Below, piece by piece: positions 36,531 through 43,932 of a DNA stretch of 64,000 nt; the first letter of the stretch is position 1, and every line of letters starts with the position of its first letter. A program made the translations under genes and the position numbers. Source of the stretch: Deminuibacter sp966424055. GTDB lineage: Bacteria; Bacteroidota; Bacteroidia; Chitinophagales; Chitinophagaceae. The notes below the pieces were generated by a model. The model did no database searches, had not been told where the DNA came from, and saw only the letters and a program-made list of their open reading frames with translations. Location of the stretch: NCBI GenBank assembly GCA_966424055.1, contig CBJLMB010000002.1, positions 353,862 to 417,861 of the forward strand. Reading direction: 5' to 3'.

Positions 36531-36610
36531 AAACTTTCTTCTTTATGCCTGCCCGTTGTTTATCAGCTGACAGGCTAATCCGTTTTTACACAGTATAATT
36601 GCAAAAATAA

Positions 36611-36637
36611 CAAAACCGCCGGGAGCCAGCGGTTTTG
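36611..36637 (-). terminator. Hairpin between clpP and clpX
   Basis: CAAAACCGC (36611-36619) pairs with 36629-36637. On the minus strand it is followed by TTATTTTTG. It is a likely terminator or attenuator after the second clpP gene. Confidence 0.7.
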
Positions 36638-36664
36638 GCGAAAAAAATTAAGATTTTCGCTAAA

Positions 36665-37303
36665 CTATAATTTTTCTAATATATTATCTACTATGCCATA
36701 GTCTACTGCTTCTTTGGCATCCATCCAGTAATCACGGTCAAAATCTTTCAGAATTTGTTCTACTGTTTTACCGCAGTTGTCTGCCAGTATCTTTGCACCG
36801 ATCATCTTGGTTTTCTCCATTTGCCGGGCCTGTATTTCAATATCGGCAGAAGTGGCCTGGTAATAACCGCCTAAGCTGGGCTGATGGATCATTACCTCAC
36901 CATGCGGATAAATATACCGTTTGCCTTTTGCACCCACGCTGAGCAGGATGGAGCCCATGCTGGCTGCAAGACCCATACAGATAGTGCTTACAGGCGATTG
37001 TATCATGCGGATGGTATCGTACATCACCATACCGCTGGTTACAACGCCTCCGGGGCTGTTGATATACAGTTTGATCTCTTCACCGGGTTTATCAGCATCC
37101 AGCAGCAGCAGTTTGCTTACCACTTCGCGTGCCGATTTATCATCTACCACACCCCAGAGGTAAACTGCCCTTTTCTCCAGGAACAGTTTTTCCATTTTCT
37201 TCAGCAGCAGCGGAGATACCTGCTCCTGCTTTTCTTCCTTGGGTGAATCTTCCTCTTCGTCTTCCATCAAAAAAGGGTGAATGATATATTTTGAGTGTAT
37301 CAT
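36665..37303 (-). CDS. clpP: ATP-dependent Clp protease proteolytic subunit (second ClpP)
   Basis: A 212-residue serine protease subunit. The triad is conserved: Ser in GLAASMGS, His in VMIHQPSLG, Asp in DRDYWMDAKEA. Compared with its neighbour it has a longer acidic N-terminus (MEDEEEDSPKEEKQEQ) before the axial-loop region, which may alter contact with the unfoldase. It lies between the other clpP and clpX on the same strand. Two ClpPs may form mixed rings, as in some other bacteria. That is inference. Confidence 0.95.
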   Translation of the reverse strand: MIHSKYIIHPFLMEDEEEDSPKEEKQEQVSPLLLKKMEKLFLEKRAVYLWGVVDDKSAREVVSKLLLLDADKPGEEIKLYINSPGGVVTSGMVMYDTIRMIQSPVSTICMGLAASMGSILLSVGAKGKRYIYPHGEVMIHQPSLGGYYQATSADIEIQARQMEKTKMIGAKILADNCGKTVEQILKDFDRDYWMDAKEAVDYGIVDNILEKL

Positions 37304-37365
37304 ATCGCTTTATTCGTTTGTATTGTTTGTAAACTTAATGCCTGTTCAACAGATCGCCGGCCGTA

Positions 37366-38055
37366 TTAGCTTTTCTTTTCTTTACGGGGGTTGGTAAGCA
37401 ATACTTCATCTACCAGGCCATATTCTTTGGCTTCCTGGGCTGTCATCCAGAAATCACGATCCCTGTCTGCCGCAATGGTAGCTACATCTTTACCGGTATG
37501 ATGGGCGATCACCTCATCCAGTTCACCGCGCATTTTTTTAATTTCATTGGCAGTGATCATGATATCAGAAGCCTGCCCGCCAATGGCGCCGCTTGGCTGG
37601 TGAATCATAATACGTGCATGTTTCAGTGCACTGCGTTTGCCTTTTACACCGGCGCACATCAGTACAGCGCCCATGCTGGCTGCGATACCGGTGCAGATGG
37701 TAGATACATCGGGGCTTACAAACTGCATGGTATCATAAATACCGAAACCGGCATACACGCTGCCACCGGGGCTGTTGATATACATCTGGATATCACGGGT
37801 TCTGTCGGTGCTGTCGAGAAACAGCAGCTGTGCGGTAACAATATTGCCTACATAATCGTTGATGCCCTCACCGAGAAAAATGATGCGGTCCATCATCAGG
37901 CGGCTGAATACATCCATGCTGGCAACATTCAGCGGGCGCTCTTCAATAATGTATGGGGTTAAGTTAGTGATATGATTTTTATAATTGTGCAGGGTGGCGC
38001 TGCTGATGCCACGATGCCCTACCGCGTATCGTTGAAATTCCTTTCCAAGATCCAT
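37366..38055 (-). CDS. clpP: ATP-dependent Clp protease proteolytic subunit (first ClpP)
   Basis: A 229-residue ClpP. The catalytic Ser is in GIAASMGAV, His in IMIHQPSGAIGGQ, and Asp in DRDRDFWMTAQEA. The central part (MYINSPGGSVYAGFGIYDTM) is the standard handle region. It is the first clpP in the minus-strand order tig - miniprotein - clpP - clpP - clpX and is closest to canonical ClpP by length and motifs. It is preceded by a repeat-rich gap of 337 bp, where its promoter probably lies. Confidence 0.96.
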   Translation of the reverse strand: MDLGKEFQRYAVGHRGISSATLHNYKNHITNLTPYIIEERPLNVASMDVFSRLMMDRIIFLGEGINDYVGNIVTAQLLFLDSTDRTRDIQMYINSPGGSVYAGFGIYDTMQFVSPDVSTICTGIAASMGAVLMCAGVKGKRSALKHARIMIHQPSGAIGGQASDIMITANEIKKMRGELDEVIAHHTGKDVATIAADRDRDFWMTAQEAKEYGLVDEVLLTNPRKEKKS

Positions 38056-38392
38056 AATCTATTATTTTGAATGAAGATAAGTGTTTTGCCAGTCTGAAAG
38101 CTCAAATACCCCTGACGGTCTTGTGCTACTCCTCATGGCGGTTATGGGTATATTTCAAATACCATGCAAACACGCGAATGCGACAAAAGGGCAGTTTGCA
38201 GTTGCCGGTTATCAGTCTGCAGTCGCCCGCGTCCCGCGGGTGACGGTTATGCCTGCAGCCTCCGGCTGCCAACGCAGGAAAAGTCGTCGTATACAGGTAG
38301 CAGGAGGCCCCTCAAAACACGAACGCCTTTTAAGGCTGCCGACTGAAGACTGCCCACTGCCTACTGAAGACTGCCCACTGAAGACTGAAACA
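38056..38392. repeat. Intergenic region with repeat mosaic upstream of clpP
   Basis: A 337-bp gap with no convincing gene. It contains double-hairpin copy 2 (38219-38269) and a run of ACTGAAGACTGCCCACTG-type iterations at about 38335-38395. The latter is inverted relative to the similar stretches near 28724 and 32809. The clpP promoter should lie here, but I could not fix it. Confidence 0.6.
38219..38269 (+). repeat. 51-bp double-hairpin repeat, copy 2
   Basis: Hairpin 1 (38226-38240) is identical to copy 1. Hairpin 2 (38255-38269) is GCAGCC-TCC-GGCTGC, where both arms have changed relative to copy 1 so that pairing is kept. Confidence 0.85.
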
Positions 38393-38569
38393 TTACGGCA
38401 ATATATCCTCTTCCTCATCCTTCGGGCCATATTTGCTGAACAGCTTATCGATGGCACCGGAAAAAAGCGGGAATTTTTCCTTGGTGAAATTCTTGATCAC
38501 ATCAATTGCTTTATATGCCTGGTCTTCTGTCAGGCCAACCTTCAGTAGCCGGTTAATTAATTCTTGCAT
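38393..38569 (-). CDS. 58-residue miniprotein A, paralogue of the 34987 gene
   Basis: The start at 38569 gives MQELINRLLKVGLTEDQAYK, then 'NFTKEKFPLFSGAIDKLF' and an acidic tail (KDEEEDILP). The frame extends further upstream, but that part overlaps the tig terminator and is not expected to be coding. It is helical, soluble and charged. It resembles miniprotein B, and the two bracket the clpP-clpP-clpX genes. It lies 94 bp downstream of tig on the same strand. No named family is recognised. Confidence 0.72.
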   Translation of the reverse strand: MQELINRLLKVGLTEDQAYKAIDVIKNFTKEKFPLFSGAIDKLFSKYGPKDEEEDILP

Positions 38570-38608
38570 ACCTTGTTTTTTTGAAAATTGCTTGAACGAA
38601 AATAAAAA

Positions 38609-38632
38609 AGCCAGTTGATTACTCAACCGGCT
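38609..38632 (-). terminator. Terminator downstream of tig
   Basis: On the minus strand AGCCGGTTGA pairs with TCAACTGGCT (one G-U) around a 4-nt loop and is followed by TTTTTATTTT. It lies 31 bp past the tig stop. Confidence 0.8.
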
Positions 38633-38663
38633 CTTGTGTATAAAACACAGGTCAATGTGCTGA

Positions 38664-40025
38664 TTAGTGGTGATGGTGATGCAGTTTTTCTGCAAATGCC
38701 TCTGCACTGATGCTTTCTTCCGTAGCCTTTACCTGGCCTTCCAGCAGGTTGAACAATTTGCTGGTCTGCAGCTGGTAATAAGTGTTTTCTACGAATTTCT
38801 GGTCTTTCATCATGCGGTTGGCATATTCATCCATCCAGGGGGCATCATCCAGTGTTTGTGCGCCCATATATCCCATGATCTGTTGTTTGGCGAATTCTTT
38901 TATTTCTTCGGGTTCAACAGCAATTTTATTGTCGTTCACCAGTTTGCTGGTGATCAGGGTCCATTTCAGCTGGTTAACAAAGTTGGGGTATTCAGCCTCT
39001 GCCTCTTCGGCAGTTTTTGCTTTTTCGCCACCTTTCTGTATCCAGCGTTTCAGGAATTCAGCAGGGAAATCCATCGTGGTATGGTCAACCAGGTAATGAT
39101 AGATCTGGTCATGCACCTGGTTACTGGACTGCTGTGCGTAATAGTTTTCAATTTCACCTTTCACGGTGTTCTTGAATTCCTCTTCGTTTTTGATACCGCG
39201 GCCGGGGTAAACAGTTTCGAAAAATTCTTCATTCAGCTCGGCTTTTTCTACCAGGCCTACTTTAGTGATGGTCACTTTAAAGAATTTGTCGGCATCGGCT
39301 GCATTGTCTTTGCTCAGGCCCAGGTCGTTCAGTACCCATTCCCTTTCTTTATCTTCAAAAGCCTTGCTCAGCTGTAAAACAAGTGAATCATCTTTTTGCT
39401 TACCCTGCCATTGTGCACGTACGGGTTCAGTAAAATATTTGATGAGCAGGGAGTTTGATTTGGTGATACCACCTTCCACAACATTGCCTTCAGCATCTGT
39501 TTCAGTGAATTCAACATTGATCACATTGTCTTCAGAACTTACCACTTCAGGCTCGCTCATTTTGCCATGGCGTATCTGCAGGCGGTTGATCTCATCAGTG
39601 ATCATTTCATCGGTCACCTCAATTTTGTAGCGGGTAACCTTGATATGGTCAACAGGGATATTGAATTCGGGTTTCAGACCAATTTCAAATGCAAAAGCAT
39701 AATCGCTGGGATTGTTAAAGTCGAGCATACGGGCATCGCTATCCAGCGGGAGCGGCTGGGCAAAAATATCCAGCTGTTCCTTTGCCATATAATCATTCAG
39801 TTGTTTTTCAACTGTACGCAGAATTTCATCGGTAAAAACGCTCTGGCCATACATTTTCTTTACCAGTCCCGAAGGCACCATGCCCTTGCGGAAGCCCGGA
39901 ATATTGGCGCTTTTTGCATATTTCTTCAGGCTCTGTTCAAAAGCCGGCAAATAGTCTTCTTTCGCCACGTTAACGGTTAATTTGTCATTCAGCAAACCGA
40001 TATTCTCGCGGGTTATTGTCGCCAT
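38664..40025 (-). CDS. tig: Trigger factor with a native poly-His C-terminus
   Basis: A 453-residue ribosome-associated chaperone. The N-terminal ribosome-binding domain carries the signature loop NIPGFRKGMVPSGLVKKMYG. The middle of the protein is diverged from a standard FKBP-type PPIase, and the C-terminal half is the helical cradle. The last residues are LHHHHH, a natural five-histidine tail with no obvious role in the family. It heads the minus-strand quality-control cluster with two clpP genes and clpX and is followed by a strong terminator. Confidence 0.94.
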   Translation of the reverse strand: MATITRENIGLLNDKLTVNVAKEDYLPAFEQSLKKYAKSANIPGFRKGMVPSGLVKKMYGQSVFTDEILRTVEKQLNDYMAKEQLDIFAQPLPLDSDARMLDFNNPSDYAFAFEIGLKPEFNIPVDHIKVTRYKIEVTDEMITDEINRLQIRHGKMSEPEVVSSEDNVINVEFTETDAEGNVVEGGITKSNSLLIKYFTEPVRAQWQGKQKDDSLVLQLSKAFEDKEREWVLNDLGLSKDNAADADKFFKVTITKVGLVEKAELNEEFFETVYPGRGIKNEEEFKNTVKGEIENYYAQQSSNQVHDQIYHYLVDHTTMDFPAEFLKRWIQKGGEKAKTAEEAEAEYPNFVNQLKWTLITSKLVNDNKIAVEPEEIKEFAKQQIMGYMGAQTLDDAPWMDEYANRMMKDQKFVENTYYQLQTSKLFNLLEGQVKATEESISAEAFAEKLHHHHH

Positions 40026-40406
40026 GATTCTTATTTAATTAACTAATAATGAATGTTTTGCAAAATCTGTCCTCTTGTTTTCGCCTTCCAGGGCGTCGCA
40101 GAAATGCTAAACGGGCTGCAAAGTTAGGTGTTTGAGGCAAAAAAACAGCAAATTGCCAAAAAACGGTAATGTTCCGGGCTAATGCGGGGTAAATAAAGGC
40201 CGGATGGAAAGATCTGTTAAAATAAACAAGGCGGTAAATGAGCAGGGTGTTTGTCTCGCGGAATACGCAGAAAATGTAAGAATAAGAAGGGGAGATGTTT
40301 TTTGATCCCGGAAGTTTCGCATTATTTCCACCTGGTAGATGGAAGACCACAGCTGTTTCCGCTAATTTTACCAGGAAAAGCCCCTTAAGAAGGCCTTATC
40401 AAACTG
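40026..40406. repeat. Intergenic region with one GC-rich repeat copy
   Basis: A 381-bp gap between the divergent tig and acetyltransferase genes. The only recognisable element is an inverted, shortened copy of the 'CCGCGAGA' repeat at 40254-40274. I see no gene or RNA. It should contain the tig promoter. Confidence 0.5.
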
Positions 40407-40985
40407 ATGAAAAAAAAGGACCGTACCAGGATTATTTATGCAAGAACACCCGAATCGGCAGCCATGGTGGCCAATATTAAAAGGGCTATGGCGGTCACTG
40501 CTGCCATCAACCGTTTAACTTTTAATGATGCAGCGGAGGTACGGGCTTTGTTCAGCCAGCTCATTGGTAAACAGGTGGACGAAAGTTTTTTGCTGATACC
40601 GCCATTTTATACCAATGGCGGCGATGAGATCTGTGTGGGACAAAATGTGTTCATCAACCAGAACTGTACTTTTTATGATCTGGGAGGCCTCGATATTGGT
40701 GACGATGTGATGATAGGGCCGAATGTAAACATCATCACAACGGGCCATCCTGTTGCACCTGCGCAGCGCCGCACCATTACTATCGGGAAGCCTGTTGTGA
40801 TTGAACGGAATGTGTGGATCGCAGCCGGCGCAACAATTATCGGCGGTGTAACGGTAGGAGAGAATGCGGTGGTGGCAGCTGGTGCTGTTGTTACAAAAGA
40901 TGTTCCCCCGGATACCCTTGTGGGAGGAAACCCGGCGCGGGTTATCCGTGCTATTGGTGATGATGGAAGCATGAATAGCCGTTGA
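40407..40985 (+). CDS. Hexapeptide-repeat sugar O-acetyltransferase (maltose/galactoside acetyltransferase type)
   Basis: A 192-residue left-handed beta-helix acetyltransferase. An N-terminal Mac domain (about residues 1-60) is followed by hexapeptide turns from about residue 70. The catalytic His is in ITTGHPV and the acetyl-CoA loop is in NVWIAAGATI. The ending PARVIRAI is typical. These enzymes acetylate sugars from acetyl-CoA in the cytosol. It is a single gene, convergent with the lipoprotein pseudogene (20 bp between stops). Confidence 0.93.
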   Translation: MKKKDRTRIIYARTPESAAMVANIKRAMAVTAAINRLTFNDAAEVRALFSQLIGKQVDESFLLIPPFYTNGGDEICVGQNVFINQNCTFYDLGGLDIGDDVMIGPNVNIITTGHPVAPAQRRTITIGKPVVIERNVWIAAGATIIGGVTVGENAVVAAGAVVTKDVPPDTLVGGNPARVIRAIGDDGSMNSR

Positions 40986-41005
40986 CCCATCTGCCATGCC
41001 TGAAC

Positions 41006-41483
41006 TTATATGCCATTGACATTGCTGAACTGTTTAAGCGCATTTTGCAGGGCCTCGTCTTTTTTGTGAATGACTTCATATATTTTCAGCTTGTCCCTGC
41101 TCAATTGCTGCAATTGATCCCCGGCTGTATCCGCTCTTTCGCGATGCAGGGTATCAAAAAGGTTTTCACGAAGGGGGATTTCCTTGAGGTCATAGATAAA
41201 CAGGTCCCTGACAGTAGTATAATATTCAAGTGCAGCTTTTTTTACTTCACTACCCATTTTAATACCCTCAACAGGCAATGCCTGTATTGTTTGAAGAACC
41301 CTTGAAATCTTTTTTGACAAGGCATTGCAGTTTTTCCGTTTCCAGGCTGCCTTGTTTCAGAATGATGCGATTGATCTTCTCCTCTTGCAGATCAATGTTC
41401 TTTTTAAAATCGACCGCTTTACCTGGTTGGCAGGAGGAGCATATAGTGAGCAATAAAACGGAGATAAACTGATAGTGCTTCAT
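41006..41483 (-). pseudogene. Frameshifted paralogue of the adjacent lipoprotein gene
   Basis: Two frames together match the intact gene at 41585-42103. The N-terminal part (41268-41483, MKHYQFISVLLLTICSSCQ to KKDFKG) aligns with its first third. The C-terminal part, open from 41320 to 41006 (IQALPVEGIKMG to FSNVNGI), aligns with the rest. About 14 residues are missing at the junction and the frame changes, consistent with a deletion of roughly 40 nt that is not a multiple of three. The C-terminal frame might still be translated, but it lacks the signal peptide. A tandem duplication followed by decay is the simplest account. Confidence 0.75.
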
Positions 41484-41584
41484 AGCAATGGCGTTTAAAA
41501 GTTATTACCAGCCTCCGGTTAACGATGACCGGTTTTTAGTACTACGGAATACTACCGCATAGTGATACCGGTTGTGTAAATGAA

Positions 41585-42103
41585 TTATATACCATTGACG
41601 GTACTGAACCGCTTAAGCGCATTTTGCAGGGCCTCATCTTTCTGGTTGACTATCTCATGCAATTTCAGTTTTTCTTTGGTTAATTCCAGCAGCCGGTCAT
41701 TGGCCATATCAACTGTTTGGGGATTGGAGGCATAAGCCAGTTCACGGAAAGGGATCTCTTTTTTATCGTGGGTGAATACATCCCTGAGAATGGTATAGTA
41801 TTCCGTAGCAGCTATTTTTACTGAATCGCCCAGTTTTATCCCATCTGCCGGTATGGCCTGTATTTCTTTGAGCAGATCATTGAAGGCCTGCTCTTCTTTT
41901 TGTACGGCAAGCATGGCGCCTTTAAAATCGTGTTTGATCAGGTATTGCAATTTTTTTTCTTCAATACTTTCTTTTGCCAGCACAATGTTTTTGGCGCTAT
42001 CTTCCAGGTGCAGGATACTGGCTTTAAAATCGATGGCCTTTTGCGGCTTACAGCCAGCCAGGCTCAGCAGGAAAAGAACGGGGATCAGCAGATATAACTT
42101 CAT
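41585..42103 (-). CDS. Small lipoprotein, unrecognised family
   Basis: A 172-residue protein with a good lipoprotein signal (LLSLAGC, lipid-modified Cys18) and a helical mature region. Part of it (ESIEEKKLQYLIKHDFKGAM, EEQAFNDLLKEIQAIPADG) looks like a four-helix bundle with possible coiled coil. No family is recognised. It is probably anchored to the inner leaflet of the outer membrane or the outer face of the inner membrane. A degraded tandem copy follows at 41006-41483. Nothing in the neighbours indicates its job. Confidence 0.82.
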   Translation of the reverse strand: MKLYLLIPVLFLLSLAGCKPQKAIDFKASILHLEDSAKNIVLAKESIEEKKLQYLIKHDFKGAMLAVQKEEQAFNDLLKEIQAIPADGIKLGDSVKIAATEYYTILRDVFTHDKKEIPFRELAYASNPQTVDMANDRLLELTKEKLKLHEIVNQKDEALQNALKRFSTVNGI

Positions 42104-42624
42104 AGTACATGGTGTTTAACAGGGATTACCGGTAATCCGGCTAAAGATAATCAGTTTCTGTATTCATCTGCAATGCAGGATGGTGATGGCGGGATTACAG
42201 AATAAATCGTGCCAGTATTGGCGTAAAAGTAATAAGGCGTAACCAGTTGCAGCTTGTTCTTGAGAAACAACATCTTCAACCTGCACCGCATGAGCTGACC
42301 CAGAGTGAACCTGGACCGAACCCAAGTCATTTTTAGCATCTTCAAATGTAGTGTGGATAAGGATTTCAGCGATTTATCGCAAATAGACAGTTTTTTCCTG
42401 TATCTGCTTATAACGCATTCATTTTAAAGGCGAAAAAGGCAGTCTAGCTGATAAAAATGCTAATGAAGATGTCGAATCCTGAAAAATTCCCTGAAAGCGG
42501 GTTTGTAATAACGGCTACTGGCAATAACCACCGGAAGGAGGCATAATCAAATGCGATAATTTGGTAGCGGCGTTCGCTATAAATTTGCGTACGTCGCTGC
42601 TTTATTTTGCTACAATTGCTGAAC
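42104..42624. other. Gene-poor region between divergent genes
   Basis: About 520 bp with no gene I can support. A minus-strand frame at 42151-42345 and an overlapping start-less open stretch are present but resemble no protein. No repeat copies, tRNA or strong hairpin are visible. Promoters for both flanking genes should lie here, but I could not place them. Confidence 0.5.
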
Positions 42625-43041
42625 ATGAATGCAAAAGATAAATTGATAGAATCGGCATATACATTTTACCCCAAGGGTGTTTCTGATTTAAAGGGTGACG
42701 CGTATCAGCAATCCTCAGTATTTCGCCATATGCTGGCAACCAAAGAAAAGAATATGGAAACCATTATGCCGGTTTGGAAGGAATTTATAAATGATCTTTC
42801 CAATAGGGTTACTAATGGAGAAATGGTTTATTCTTTCGACTACTATTTATCGCAGCATACGGAGCGATCATTTGCTGTATCTGTTTATTTTCCTGAATGG
42901 CGAAGAAACCTCGTACTACACATCAGTACGCTTATTCCCTGTTTCGTTATCTATGAATCTGACCCGTTTTTCGAAGCCAAACAATATGGCAATTACGCAA
43001 AGTTTTCGATTTCAGAGGAACTGAAAAAAACGCGGAAATGA
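42625..43041 (+). CDS. Unrecognised soluble protein, probably frameshifted at its 3' end
   Basis: A 138-residue protein from ATG 42625 (MNAKDKLIESAYTFYPKGVS); the frame extends six codons upstream. It has no signal peptide or membrane segment and is rich in aromatic residues (SFDYYLSQHTERSFAVSVYFPEW). It ends in an A7 run (43024-43030) and stops soon after. The next frame continues open from there to 43187 with protein-like composition, so the native gene may be about 190 residues long. It could resemble small immunity-type proteins, but no family is recognised. Confidence 0.55.
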   Translation: MNAKDKLIESAYTFYPKGVSDLKGDAYQQSSVFRHMLATKEKNMETIMPVWKEFINDLSNRVTNGEMVYSFDYYLSQHTERSFAVSVYFPEWRRNLVLHISTLIPCFVIYESDPFFEAKQYGNYAKFSISEELKKTRK

Positions 43042-43187
43042 TGGCGTTGTTGGTAAGTAATAAGTTCCCGGATCTGCAATACCTGGATGGAGCGCTTGCC
43101 GAAACAGAAATACCGGATATCGTATTTGAGGAATTGGCAGTCTTCAGGGGCAGCCTTATATGCTTAAGGGCTATCAGCGTCCAATGA
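43038..43187 (+). pseudogene. Possible 3' fragment of the 42625 gene in a shifted frame
   Basis: Reads MMALLVSNKFPDLQYLDGAL and on to GSLICLRAISVQ. It begins at an ATG overlapping the upstream TGA, so coupled translation as a separate 49-residue product is possible. A lost A in the A7 run is a simpler explanation: one added A would join the frames. Confidence 0.4.
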
Positions 43188-43238
43188 CTGTGTTTTATGC
43201 TTTTTTTTCAAATGACTACTATTTTCAAGGGTATTAGT

Positions 43239-43814
43239 ATGATAAAGTCCATTTATAGTATATCGGCATGCCTTATATTTTGGTTGTTGAGTGTTGGCTC
43301 TGGCAACGCTCAATTAAGCTCTGCTATTCAGTTTTCAGATAGCTGTACAAAGGGTTATGCGCTGGGTAACGAAATTGATACAACTGCTATAGGTGGATGT
43401 GTAAATAAAGTTAGTTCTGCAGAACTGTATGAGCTACGTAACCCGCTTAGCCCCAATGGATCAGATTATCAATTGAAATTAATGTCGTGTGATCATCTTA
43501 AGTTGCTGAACTATCAACCAAGTGCAGTCTATTTCCATTTTACGAGGAGTAGCACAATCGATAGATGCACTTATCTGATTAAGGTAAAGGATGGCTCGAT
43601 CTTACATGATCTCATGGAAAAATTTGGTAAATACGAACTGAATGGAGGCACTTCGCCAAAACAAATAGGAGGCGATACAATGTCATCGATCTATGGCTGG
43701 AAGAAGAATGTGAATGGAGAATATCTCATAGTGCGCTTCACTGAAGCCCGCAACACTGCTAAAAATCCATTTGAAAAAGTGAGCCTTGCAACGGTTACCA
43801 TGTACAGGAAATAG
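43239..43814 (+). CDS. Unrecognised secreted protein
   Basis: A 191-residue protein from ATG 43239 with a signal peptide (MIKSIYSISACLIFWLLSVG, probable cleavage after GNA), although an in-frame ATG at 43197 gives a longer N-terminus. The mature part contains five Cys residues and mixed strands ('VYFHFTRSSTIDRCTYLIKV'). No family is recognised. It is probably periplasmic. It follows the frameshifted 42625 gene at a distance, and nothing links the two. It is convergent with the GH127 gene across a terminator hairpin. Confidence 0.68.
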   Translation: MIKSIYSISACLIFWLLSVGSGNAQLSSAIQFSDSCTKGYALGNEIDTTAIGGCVNKVSSAELYELRNPLSPNGSDYQLKLMSCDHLKLLNYQPSAVYFHFTRSSTIDRCTYLIKVKDGSILHDLMEKFGKYELNGGTSPKQIGGDTMSSIYGWKKNVNGEYLIVRFTEARNTAKNPFEKVSLATVTMYRK

Positions 43815-43842
43815 TTTAACAAGCTTACTGGAAAAAATAAAA

Positions 43843-43874
43843 AATGGCACCATTTATATATCAATGGTGCCATT
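43843..43874. terminator. Bidirectional terminator between the 43239 gene and the GH127 gene
   Basis: AATGGCACCATT (43843-43854) pairs with 43863-43874 around an 8-nt loop. There is A-rich sequence upstream, which reads as a U-tract on the minus strand. Confidence 0.8.
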
Positions 43875-43932
43875 AGCAGGAATGGGGTTAAAGCTGCCGT
43901 TCTTCTGCAACTGTAGTTACAGAACATAAAAT

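Noticed and set aside
42151..42345. Short minus-strand frame and an overlapping open stretch without a start codon
   Set aside because: No plausible start or ribosome site and no family resemblance. Most likely non-coding.
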